From CAXBNV01 sp963977185 (GTDB lineage: Bacteria; Pseudomonadota; Gammaproteobacteria; JAGOUU01), in the NCBI GenBank assembly GCA_963977185.1, contig CAXBNV010000051.1:1-7178 (forward strand): DNA of 7,178 bases, written 5' to 3'. The notes under the pieces were generated by a model. That model did no database searches, was not told where the DNA came from, and saw only the letters and a list, made by a program, of their open reading frames with translations. Below, piece after piece: positions 1 to 7,149 of this stretch; positions within the stretch are counted from its first letter, which is position 1; every line of letters starts with the position of its first letter. Made by a program: the position numbers and the translations under genes.

Positions 1-13
1 TTTTTTCTTTTTT

Positions 14-40
14 AAAGAAAAAGGCCAACTTTAGTTGGCA
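14..40 (-). terminator. Rho-independent terminator hairpin, minus strand
   Basis: On the minus strand a GCCAAC stem (24-29 with 34-39, extendable by one A-T pair) closes a 4-nt loop and is followed by CTTTTTCTTT. That is the classical intrinsic terminator layout. The stem is one of the few GC-containing helices in this AT-rich window. It lies about 180 nt past the stop of the 820-residue gene. It would therefore end either that transcript or a short RNA starting in the gap. The neighbouring T-run and A-run (2-10 with 14-22) can also pair, which may give some bidirectional function. Confidence 0.7.
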
Positions 41-41
41 C

Positions 42-120
42 AAAAGGATTTCGATAGTCTAAAAATATATCAAAAACCTTTAAGAATTAAGCAATATATT
101 GACTCCTGAGAAATCCTTTT
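42..120. repeat. Long imperfect palindrome in the left intergenic region
   Basis: The outer arms AAAAGGATTTC (42-52) and GAAATCCTTTT (110-120) are perfect 11-bp inverted repeats. Inside them AGTC (56-59) pairs with GACT (101-104) and AATATAT (64-70) with ATATATT (94-100), leaving a 23-nt centre. The plus strand continues into a T-rich run (117-136), so the structure could act as a plus-strand terminator for a gene outside the window. On the minus strand it sits directly before the terminator at 14-40. It could be a structured 3' UTR, a small RNA or a palindromic intergenic repeat; the sequence alone does not decide. Confidence 0.55.
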
Positions 121-221
121 TTTATTTTATTTTTTACAAAATAATGATATCACAGAAGGTTTTTAAATTAACCATCAATTAGTTAATTTAGTTCTTAGGT
201 CGAGCTGAGATTAATAAATTA
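121..221. other. Rest of left intergenic gap, AT-rich, one weak dyad
   Basis: This is the part of the 3' flank of the 820-residue gene not covered by the palindrome. It holds one 9-bp inverted repeat, TAAATTAAC (164-172) with GTTAATTTA (182-190), which has a 9-nt loop and no T-run on either side, so it is not a convincing terminator. The only short ORF noticed (12 codons from the ATG at 144 on the plus strand) has no support. I see no gene here. Confidence 0.5.
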
Positions 222-2684
222 TTATGGTTTATTAGATCGTTTTTCAGGTTCCTGTTCTGGCTCAACACCTTCAACAGGATGACCGCCAGTTGCCGGTGGA
301 CTGCCAATAGCTGCTGCTGTTGTAGAAGGAGGACTACCAATAACTTTACCTAATAAACTCTCTGTAAATTTAACTCCATTTTCATCAAGTTCGCTTTGTT
401 TCTCTGTTGCAATACCTATAAAAATCTTCGTAAAATCAGGATCTGCTTCTTTATCTAAATCTAATTCAATATTCTTATTGTGTCCTTCTTGTTTTGCTTT
501 GTTTATTACATTATTTAATAAAGTAATAATCCCTTCTTTATTTGTTTTATTAAAAGTAATAGTTTTATCTCCACCTATAATTAATAATCCTTTATTATTA
601 AAATGAGATATTTTTGCAACAGCCGTATATTCACTTGACGTCTCTTTTTTCCCATTAATACTCAATGTAATTGAGTTAGTTTTTTTATCTGAGTTTTTAA
701 TACCATAATTATTAATTTTATTAACAACATCCTTTTTTTCCTTGTCATTGGCAGCCCATTTCTTAAGAGTTTCTTCTAAATTATTACTAGATAAATTTTG
801 ACAAAGTTTTTTTGCATCCTTTCTAGAATCACGTTTAGCTAAACCTACATGTTTTGTACAATAATTTTGCAATTCTAAAATAATATTTTTGGAGTAATGA
901 TCTATACCTTCTCCTGCTATTTTCCTATCTTTATTTAAAACTATTCTGTCTTTATACAGCTTGTCATTTTGTAATGCTCTATTAATACAATTAATTCGTG
1001 TATCAGTACTAAAAGGATCACTATTTGTAACAAATAATCCTATTTCTTTCTTAAGCTCAAGCTCACTTATTCGATTTAATTTAATCTGCATTAATATCTT
1101 AGATGCTTGCTTGATTTCATCTTTGCTAAATACGCTGTTCTTGGCTTTAATAAAATTTTCAAGTCCTTTTATAATAGCTTTTTCATAATTACTATATACT
1201 TTTTTTTGAGAACCAGGATAGCCAGTTGGTATTTTTTTATTTAAACACATTGCAAATGAATTATTTTTATTTGAAGGGTCTACTTTTTGAGATAATTCAA
1301 ATAAGTTATAATATAACCTATTTATGCCATCATTATTATTAGAATAATTACCTAATAAAATATCTTCCTTTATTTTTTTTACTAAATTGACATCTTCATA
1401 ATTAATGATGGTGTAATGTGAATCTAAGTACATCTTTATAGCGTCTAAAACATATGTTTTGAAAGGAGTTAATGTTTGATTCCCTACTTCTCTTCCTATT
1501 GCATTTTTTAAAGATTTTTCATTCTTTTGTATATAATAATCAACATCTTCCTCATCAGTTATTCCTTCAAAATCATCTGTTATTATTTTTTCTTTAATAT
1601 TTTCTTTTTGAACAGGAGTTAAACTTTTGTCTCTTAATTGTTTTTCGATGTATGTTTTTATTTTAGTTGGAGCTAAAAGCACTTCAACAAGCGTATCAAC
1701 CTTTGATTGATCAGCACCCTTCACTATAGCGTCATTAACATATTTACAAATTACTGGGTCACTAACTTTAATTGCTTGAAGATAATTTTTATACTCTCCT
1801 TTATCTTTTCTAAAAACATACTCAGATTCGATAACACATGGATTATCAAAAGCTACTTCTTCATTCATGGTTCCACTATTTTTTAAACTATGAACTTCTA
1901 CCTTTGAGTTTAAAACTAAGTTTTCATCATTATTAAAACTCATCTCAAAATTATTAGCATTTTGATTAACCCCTGAAAGAAGCGAGAGACCCAATGATAC
2001 TTGAAAAATATCGTTTCCTATATAAAATGATTTTTGTTGAAAATTAAGAAGAAATTCTTTTATTATTTCTTTCTTATTATTATCTTCTTTCCATTTTTGT
2101 AAAATATTTTTTGCGTCCCCATCATCCTTGGCTTTTTCAAATAATTTATCTAAAAATATATCTTCTATTTTTTTTTCTGTTTCTGTTTCTGAAAACCAAT
2201 CTTCATCAAGCTGTATATTTTCACCTCCAATAACTATACCAAATCTTGACATATCAGATTTAGCATGATCACCTAGACTAGTTACCTTATCTATTTTAGA
2301 ACTAAAATAAACCCTATTATCCTGTTCTACGGTATACCCATCAAGTAACATTGATTTTACTTCAGATTTTTGAGCTTCAGATTCTTCTGTTTTATGAAAT
2401 AATTTTGCTGGCAACACTAAAAAATTATTATTTTCTAATGTCAATTCCTCTAGACTTTTTCTTAACCATGTTAAAACCTCACCCTTATTATGAGCCACAC
2501 TAGAACCTGTTGAACTTATACTTTTTTTAACAACCTGATCTATAAGTAAATTTTTATCTTTATCACTTAATGCCAAAAAATTTCGATCTGATTTTATCAC
2601 ATCTTTAATTTCTGCTATCTGCCCTTCATCTAAACCTGTTAATTTGTCATTAAGCTCTAAAACAAGCTCTTTTATATTACTCAT
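222..2684 (-). CDS. Large hydrophilic protein of unknown function, possible secreted effector
   Basis: I do not recognise this 820-residue protein. It is rich in Lys, Asn, Glu and Asp, mostly predicted helical, and has neither an N-terminal signal peptide nor a membrane segment, so it is soluble or exported by a leaderless route. Two stretches look like copies of one module. Residues 148-238 and 699-780 both run IGG-[DE], a helix, KAK-x-x-G-x-x-KN-I, an [FY]-IG patch and SLL-[SG]. A second weak similarity links L-x-KW segments at 195-210 and 640-656. The C-terminus (782-820) is a low-complexity Pro/Ala/Gly/Glu tail with two I-G-S-P-P repeats, ending in basic residues R-S-N-K-P. The ATG has only a weak GAGAAAG site upstream, but no better start is apparent. 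It is the last gene of a four-gene minus-strand run. Size, tail and U-box neighbourhood suggest a type IV-secreted effector; this is inference. Confidence 0.85.
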   Translation of the reverse strand: MSNIKELVLELNDKLTGLDEGQIAEIKDVIKSDRNFLALSDKDKNLLIDQVVKKSISSTGSSVAHNKGEVLTWLRKSLEELTLENNNFLVLPAKLFHKTEESEAQKSEVKSMLLDGYTVEQDNRVYFSSKIDKVTSLGDHAKSDMSRFGIVIGGENIQLDEDWFSETETEKKIEDIFLDKLFEKAKDDGDAKNILQKWKEDNNKKEIIKEFLLNFQQKSFYIGNDIFQVSLGLSLLSGVNQNANNFEMSFNNDENLVLNSKVEVHSLKNSGTMNEEVAFDNPCVIESEYVFRKDKGEYKNYLQAIKVSDPVICKYVNDAIVKGADQSKVDTLVEVLLAPTKIKTYIEKQLRDKSLTPVQKENIKEKIITDDFEGITDEEDVDYYIQKNEKSLKNAIGREVGNQTLTPFKTYVLDAIKMYLDSHYTIINYEDVNLVKKIKEDILLGNYSNNNDGINRLYYNLFELSQKVDPSNKNNSFAMCLNKKIPTGYPGSQKKVYSNYEKAIIKGLENFIKAKNSVFSKDEIKQASKILMQIKLNRISELELKKEIGLFVTNSDPFSTDTRINCINRALQNDKLYKDRIVLNKDRKIAGEGIDHYSKNIILELQNYCTKHVGLAKRDSRKDAKKLCQNLSSNNLEETLKKWAANDKEKKDVVNKINNYGIKNSDKKTNSITLSINGKKETSSEYTAVAKISHFNNKGLLIIGGDKTITFNKTNKEGIITLLNNVINKAKQEGHNKNIELDLDKEADPDFTKIFIGIATEKQSELDENGVKFTESLLGKVIGSPPSTTAAAIGSPPATGGHPVEGVEPEQEPEKRSNKP
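295..342 (-). repeat. Direct repeat coding for I-G-S-P-P in the C-terminal tail
   Basis: Two 15-bp copies (295-309 and 328-342) match at 13 of 15 bases and are spaced 33 bp, or 11 codons. They encode I-G-S-P-P at residues 782-786 and 793-797 of the 820-residue protein, separated by a Thr/Ala-rich spacer. The local base composition is visibly more GC-rich than the rest of the gene, reflecting Pro/Gly/Ala codons. This is probably a flexible tail or a proline-rich binding segment. Confidence 0.65.
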
Positions 2685-2780
2685 AAATCACTTTCTCGAT
2701 TAAATTTATTTCACTAATCTACTAAACGTTAGACAAGCCTTTTTTTGCAAAGTTCCATTTAATTTAAGCATTAAATACAA

Positions 2781-3200
2781 TTAAGGAGAATTTGGGAGCA
2801 CAGGCAACCCAAAAGGTTTTATTATATCTAAATTATCGTCACTTTCATCTATAGTCTTTACCATTGAATAAACTTCAAAACCTGAAACCATCAAACCTAA
2901 AATAAGCGCTGGAATTATAGATATTTTACTAATGGTATTAAATAAAATTTTTGGTAATAGCCATGAATCTTTTAAATTATATAAAGAATCACTAAAATTT
3001 CCTTGAAATACATCTTTATAAAATTTTGGACTCAATAAAGCAGGAAGATAAGCTATAGCCATAAAGGGTAAACTTATTGCTGAAAACACAAAAAACAGTG
3101 AACTAGAAAAAATTTTATTTGGCAAACTTTTAGATGAATAATCTCCAATTAAGATATTCTTTGATTTTTTATAATTTTCATTTACTTTAAGTAAAAACAT
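2781..3200 (-). CDS. Small two-helix membrane protein, unknown function
   Basis: This 139-residue protein matches no family I recognise. There are two hydrophobic segments, about residues 33-57 and 91-112, joined by a roughly 33-residue loop. The N-terminal 30 residues are polar and basic and the C-terminus is acidic, then Pro-rich (ends P-N-S-P). By the positive-inside rule both ends may face the cytoplasm, giving an inner-membrane hairpin. The start is supported by an AGGA ribosome-binding site (plus-strand 3208-3211) 7 nt upstream of the ATG. That site lies inside a long hairpin (3205-3254), so translation may be controlled. The gene lies 79 nt after the thioesterase and 96 nt before the 820-residue gene, on the same strand. 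Confidence 0.75.
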   Translation of the reverse strand: MFLLKVNENYKKSKNILIGDYSSKSLPNKIFSSSLFFVFSAISLPFMAIAYLPALLSPKFYKDVFQGNFSDSLYNLKDSWLLPKILFNTISKISIIPALILGLMVSGFEVYSMVKTIDESDDNLDIIKPFGLPVLPNSP

Positions 3201-3204
3201 TATA

Positions 3205-3254
3205 AATTCCTATCATAAATTAAAATGAATTTGTTTTAATTTATTATAGGAGTT
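3205..3254 (-). promoter_or_regulatory. 5' hairpin covering the ribosome-binding site of the 139-residue gene
   Basis: A 21-bp inverted repeat (3205-3225 with 3234-3254) has two mismatches and an 8-nt loop. In the minus-strand transcript the 5' arm carries CTCCTAT and the 3' arm carries ATAGGAA. The AGGA ribosome-binding site (3211-3208) is therefore fully base-paired to UCCU, 7 nt before the ATG at 3200. The stem below it is nearly all A-U, as expected for a helix that melts easily. It could be an RNA thermometer-like or ribosome-gated switch, or a barrier between genes. Alternatively, the dyad may be a DNA operator, since the same arm contains TATAAT (minus strand, 3248-3243). No T-run follows, so it is not a terminator. 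Confidence 0.65.
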
Positions 3255-3279
3255 ATTAATTAAGATTTGCTTAAACTTA

Positions 3280-3690
3280 TTATATAATATCTATAATATT
3301 TTTTAATGTTTCATCTGATGTAATTAATTTTCGAGCTTTAACATCAAAAAAACCAAAAGTAAATTTTGCGCTTGAACATAACACATCATTTTCATTAAAA
3401 ATATTTTGTTGCATTATGCCTATTTTTCCATCAAATGATGTTACTTGAGATTTAATGATAATTTCTTGTCTTAATATTAATTCTTTAATAAATTTAATAT
3501 TACATTCTAAAATTATTGGAGCAATTCCTGTATCTTTTATATCCTGCATAGTATAATTTTGATTCTTTAAAAACTCCCATCTGGCTTCTTCAAGAATTGT
3601 TAAATAAACTGCATTATTTACATGCCCCATGAAATCTAAATGATGTTCTTTAATTGTTTTTTTATATATAAACATTTTAGAGTTTAACAT
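3280..3690 (-). CDS. Hotdog-fold acyl-CoA thioesterase, FadM/YbgC-like (4HBT family)
   Basis: This predicted cytoplasmic thioesterase hydrolyses acyl-CoA to free acid and CoA. The 136-residue length is typical of single-domain 4HBT proteins. The signature at residues 17-38, H-L-D-F-M-G-H-V-N-N followed by Y-L and E-E-A-R-W, closely matches the active-site loop and long helix of Escherichia coli FadM. Asp19 is the expected catalytic acid, and His23 and Asn25/Asn26 are the conserved loop residues. The remainder fits the family's beta-sheet, including the I-x-Y/F-x-K strand near 65-70 and the F-x-F strand near 110-115. The substrate range (long-chain as for FadM, or short-chain or aromatic as for other members) cannot be read from sequence. 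A weak GAGA site lies 8 nt before the ATG. Met6 is an alternative start that leaves the domain intact. The gene follows the PAP2 phosphatase by 34 nt, so they are probably cotranscribed. Confidence 0.88.
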   Translation of the reverse strand: MLNSKMFIYKKTIKEHHLDFMGHVNNAVYLTILEEARWEFLKNQNYTMQDIKDTGIAPIILECNIKFIKELILRQEIIIKSQVTSFDGKIGIMQQNIFNENDVLCSSAKFTFGFFDVKARKLITSDETLKNIIDII

Positions 3691-3724
3691 TATATTTATC
3701 TCAAGTTTGTATTTAGACTATTAA

Positions 3725-4321
<597 letters not shown>

Positions 4322-4513
4322 AACAGCCTTTTTGAAAACTTATAGAAGTAAAGTATATTATGTAAGTTTTATTAAAAAGTAAAGTTATAATCAAAAAGAT
4401 ATTTGAACTAAAATTCATAAAAGAGTCACCAAATTGATTAATTAAAACTTAATCTTTATCTTGTATTCTAAATCTTATTACGCAACAACGTTAATCCAAA
4501 ACAGGATAAAATT
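4322..4513. promoter_or_regulatory. Divergent promoter region between phosphatase and U-box genes
   Basis: This 192-bp spacer must hold the promoters of two divergent genes. For the plus strand, TTGATT (4434-4439) and TATCTT (4457-4462) are 17 bp apart, and TATTCT (4464-4469) is an alternative -10. A small dyad, GATTAA (4436-4441) with TTAATC (4449-4454), overlaps this promoter and could be an operator. A good ribosome-binding site AGGA (4503-4506) lies 7 nt before the U-box ATG. For the minus strand the best candidate is TTTACT (4383-4378), 17 bp, TATAAT-like TAATAT (4360-4355). All promoter calls are weak, because AT-rich DNA yields such matches by chance. Confidence 0.4.
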
Positions 4514-4969
4514 ATGTCTGAGATAGATTTTTATATTGCACAAGCTGCAGAAATATCAAGAGCTAATGAAACTTTTAATGGTAGAAGTATCAACAGAGCT
4601 GCAAATTTAGGTAACAATAATCAAACTAGATATAATGTTTCTGTTGGAAAAAATGAGACTATAGTTAATGAGACTATAGTTAATGAAGCCATAGAACGTG
4701 GAGATATAAAACAAGAAGACATTCCAAGTGAATTTTTATGCATTATTTCATCTTCAATAATGACAAATCCTGTATACCCAAAAGATAATCCAAATTCTAA
4801 ATTTGATTTTGAACAAATTAAAAAATGGATTGAAATTCGCAAAAATGATCCATGCACAAGGAAACCATTAAAAGTTGAGGACTTAATTACAGATGAAAAG
4901 CTAGCTGAAAAAATATCAAACTGGTTAGAAGAAAAATGCCCAAAAAAACAAAAATCTTATAAACCTTAA
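4514..4969 (+). CDS. U-box domain protein, likely secreted E3 ubiquitin ligase effector
   Basis: This 151-residue protein has a eukaryotic-type U-box at residues 70-139. The domain starts I-P-S-E-F-L, continues I-M-x-N-P-V (82-87), then F-D-x-x-x-I-x-x-W (97-105), P-C-T-R-K-P-L (113-119) and D-L-I followed by a final helix with W137. These fit the U-box consensus, including the Pro in the second loop that contacts the E2 enzyme. Departures are Cys76-Ile77 where D-P-I or C-P-I is usual, and Asn85 where Asp is usual. U-box proteins bring ubiquitin-conjugating enzymes to substrates. Bacteria lack this pathway, so the product probably acts in a eukaryotic host, as Legionella LubX does. The N-terminal 69 residues carry no recognised substrate domain and include a tandem repeat at 47-61. 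There is no signal peptide; the basic C-terminus (K-S-Y-K-P) could belong to a type IV secretion signal. The start is set by AGGA 7 nt upstream. Confidence 0.85.
   Translation: MSEIDFYIAQAAEISRANETFNGRSINRAANLGNNNQTRYNVSVGKNETIVNETIVNEAIERGDIKQEDIPSEFLCIISSSIMTNPVYPKDNPNSKFDFEQIKKWIEIRKNDPCTRKPLKVEDLITDEKLAEKISNWLEEKCPKKQKSYKP
4652..4696 (+). repeat. 15-bp tandem repeat in the U-box gene
   Basis: Two perfect copies of a 15-bp unit (4652-4666 and 4667-4681) are followed by a decayed third (4682-4696). They encode N-E-T-I-V, N-E-T-I-V and N-E-A-I-E at residues 47-61, just before the U-box. The unit is in frame, so copy changes would alter only the length of the linker or helix ahead of the catalytic domain. 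Confidence 0.8.
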
Positions 4970-5145
4970 AAATATAATAGTATTTACGGATTAAATTTAC
5001 TATTTATAAAAAGTGGTATGAATTTTTAATCAATTTATATTGATATAAAATAAATTATAGGAAAATATTTATATATTATAATAAGAAACAGAAAATTTAA
5101 TGAACTGTTCTATAATATAAATATACTATAATTTATAAAATTTAC
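4970..5145. other. AT-rich spacer before the MFS gene
   Basis: No gene is seen here. AATAGTA (4976-4982) and TACTATT (4998-5004) form a 7-bp dyad just after the U-box stop, but no T-run follows, so it is not a clear terminator. A second small dyad reads ATCAA-TTTATA-TTGAT around 5030-5045. Two TATAAT hexamers (5111-5116 and 5127-5132) could be -10 elements for the MFS gene, though no convincing -35 is found at the right distance. Confidence 0.4.
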
Positions 5146-6519
5146 ATGTCCAAAAAAGAATATAATACTATATTAGTTGCATCTATATGTTTAGCCATAA
5201 CAATGATGGATATGGCAATGATGGCTGTAGCTTTACCTACAATTACAAAAGAAATGAATCTTTATAACTTAGCTCCAGAGTGGGTTATAAATTCTTTTAT
5301 CTTAAGTATGGCATCTTTTGGAATAATAACAGGTAAATTAAGTGACATATACAATCCTAAATATTTAGTAAGTGCTGGGATAATCTTATTTATCATCTCT
5401 TCAATAGGATGCTTTTTTTCCTTGAATTATATCCAGCTAATTATATTTAGAGCTTTTCAAGGAATTGGTTGCATTTTTTTTGTAACTCCAGTTATAAAAC
5501 TTTTATCAATAATATTTAAAAAAAATTATTTGAGTAAAGCTATAGGAACAGCCACTGGATTTGGGTCAATAGGAATGATTATTGCTCCTGTATTAAGCGG
5601 GCAAATAATAAAATATTTAAGTTGGCGTTATATATTTTTAATCAACATTCCATTATCTATTATTTGCTTAATAACTCTTTCTAAAATACATATCAAGATT
5701 CCCAGAAATTATAATATTAAAATAGACAAATTAGGATTTTTATTTCTCGCTCTTTTTTTATGTAGTTTAGTACTGTTAATTATGGAAGCTCCGAAGTATA
5801 ACTACAATGAGCTATGGATAGAAATTAATATAATTATAACTTCTATATTTTTAATATCATTTATTATGGTAGAAAGAAAAAAGACAAACCCTTTAATAGC
5901 ATACAAGTTATTTAAAAAAAGTAAGTTCATATTAATAAATATATTAAATATTCTAATACAAGCTCAGTCAGTGACAGTTATATTTTGCATTATGTACTCC
6001 CAAATATCATTAGGTTATAGCCCTACACAAACAGGATTATTATTTATGCCTTTGTATGTTTTAATAGCAATCTCAAGTTTTTTATCAGGAGGCATTATAC
6101 AAAAAAAAGGTGGATATATTACTATGATTATAGGAGCTGGGTTTATATTTACAGGATACATTGCTACCTTAATATTATTACCATTAAAAAATTACTTTTC
6201 TCTTTTGCCGGTAATTATAGGATCGGGTATCTCTTTTTCAATATTCTCAAATTCCCTAAGAGTTATAGCAATTGAGTCTGTACCTAAAAAATATTCTGGT
6301 CTATCAATCGGTATCATAGGTAATCTTCGCCAGATATCAGGGGCAATCAGCATAGCTATTTTAGGAAGTATTATTTCATCTTCAACACTATCTAAAACTA
6401 TATCAATTCAACCTGTGGAATTTTATTTTGGTTTTCAAAAATTAATAATTTTATCATCAATAGTTTGTTTCATAATTTTAATATTATCAATATACACATA
6501 TAAACATGGTGAAAACTAA
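5146..6519 (+). CDS. MFS multidrug-type exporter, DHA2 (EmrB/QacA) family
   Basis: This 457-residue integral inner-membrane protein is a predicted proton-driven exporter. Family marks appear in order. TM1 carries Asp22 and A-L-P-T-I (29-33), matching the DHA2 motif D1. Motif A is G-K-L-S-D (63-67) in the first cytoplasmic loop. TM4 carries Arg102 and Q-G-I-G (105-108). Motif C in TM5 runs from G139 through A-P (147-148) to G152. W-R-Y-I-F-L-I-N-I-P (160-169) is typical of DHA2 proteins, as are Y-S-P-T-Q-T-G (291-297) and R-Q-I-S-G-A (395-400). About 12-14 hydrophobic segments can be traced; the length is slightly shorter than most 14-TM members. There is no accompanying membrane-fusion protein, so it probably works alone, and the substrate is unknown. 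No Shine-Dalgarno is visible before the ATG, and an in-frame stop at 5113-5115 rules out a much earlier start. Confidence 0.9.
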   Translation: MSKKEYNTILVASICLAITMMDMAMMAVALPTITKEMNLYNLAPEWVINSFILSMASFGIITGKLSDIYNPKYLVSAGIILFIISSIGCFFSLNYIQLIIFRAFQGIGCIFFVTPVIKLLSIIFKKNYLSKAIGTATGFGSIGMIIAPVLSGQIIKYLSWRYIFLINIPLSIICLITLSKIHIKIPRNYNIKIDKLGFLFLALFLCSLVLLIMEAPKYNYNELWIEINIIITSIFLISFIMVERKKTNPLIAYKLFKKSKFILINILNILIQAQSVTVIFCIMYSQISLGYSPTQTGLLFMPLYVLIAISSFLSGGIIQKKGGYITMIIGAGFIFTGYIATLILLPLKNYFSLLPVIIGSGISFSIFSNSLRVIAIESVPKKYSGLSIGIIGNLRQISGAISIAILGSIISSSTLSKTISIQPVEFYFGFQKLIILSSIVCFIILILSIYTYKHGEN

Positions 6520-6541
6520 TATAAAACAATATTTACTTATT

Positions 6542-6572
6542 TGCTATACTAAACACATAATGACTGTTTAGT
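6542..6572 (+). promoter_or_regulatory. Extended -10 promoter with overlapping dyad
   Basis: TG-C-TATACT (6542-6550) is an extended -10 element, which can work without a good -35; none is seen. Transcription would start near 6557 and give a leader of about 56 nt before the next gene. An 8-bp perfect inverted repeat, ACTAAACA (6548-6555) with TGTTTAGT (6565-6572), overlaps the -10 and the start point. That is where a repressor operator would lie. No T-run follows, so it is not a terminator for the MFS gene. Confidence 0.45.
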
Positions 6573-6612
6573 TGTAAGTCTAATTTTATATTTAACAAAA
6601 ATTAAGCATCTT

Positions 6613-7149
6613 ATGAAATTATTTGATCATTTTTTTAATAAATTAATTACCCGTAAAACAAAAAACAGAAAAGAGCATGAAGAAAAGTTAGAAAGAGAAA
6701 TGAAGGCTTATTGGGCCCATGTTGATAAAAATCTAGATACACCTCTTGAACAATATCTTTGGAATAATGACTGCTCTCCTGAAAATTATAAAAAAACAGA
6801 CTTTATCGAGTTAGTTAATGAACGAATAAAAGAGCATTTGGAAAAAATTTATAAAAACAATGAAGTTAGAAGAGAGACAGATTTACAAAATATAAAGCTT
6901 AATATATTATTTTTAACTGTCTATAGTTACGCTACTACCATGAAATTAGTTGATGGGTTTATTTTCTTCTTTGCTTTGCTATTATTGAGTCTTTTTATTT
7001 GTCATTTATGGCATCACACTCTAAAAAACAGTTTAATGCTTAATGCAGCAAGCTTTGCAATTATCAGAAGGTTACAACGATTTTTGCCTATTAAATCTCA
7101 TGGAGATGCTGAGTTCAAGTTAATAACCTCAGTTCGACCTAAGAAATAA
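6613..7149 (+). CDS. Hypothetical membrane protein with charged N-terminal helix
   Basis: I do not recognise this 178-residue protein. Residues 11-40 are highly charged (Lys, Glu, Arg) and likely helical or coiled coil. Residues 40-94 are polar with a second charged helix around 64-90. Two hydrophobic segments follow, about 95-110 and 113-132, forming a tight membrane hairpin. The C-terminal 45 residues are basic, contain H-L-W-H-H (131-135) at the membrane edge and R-R-L-Q-R (152-156), and probably lie in the cytoplasm. There is no signal peptide. The Shine-Dalgarno is poor (only TTAAG nearby). The gene starts 93 nt after the MFS stop and has its own promoter candidate, so it may be independent. 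A structural or host-interaction role cannot be told apart. Confidence 0.75.
   Translation: MKLFDHFFNKLITRKTKNRKEHEEKLEREMKAYWAHVDKNLDTPLEQYLWNNDCSPENYKKTDFIELVNERIKEHLEKIYKNNEVRRETDLQNIKLNILFLTVYSYATTMKLVDGFIFFFALLLLSLFICHLWHHTLKNSLMLNAASFAIIRRLQRFLPIKSHGDAEFKLITSVRPKK

Noticed and set aside
144..182. 12-codon plus-strand ORF in the left intergenic gap
   Set aside because: It is too short, with no ribosome-binding site and no conserved feature.
961..1188. 75-codon plus-strand ORF inside the 820-residue gene
   Set aside because: It lies wholly antisense within a clear long gene, has no ribosome-binding site or domain, and looks like a by-product of AT-rich coding sequence.
2757..2776. ATTTAAT/ATTAAAT dyad after the 139-residue gene as a terminator
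   Set aside because: Seven A/T-only pairs with no T-run on the minus strand; expected by chance at this base composition.
4621..4857. 78-codon minus-strand ORF inside the U-box gene
   Set aside because: It is antisense to the U-box coding region, whose protein has recognisable domain structure; no independent support.
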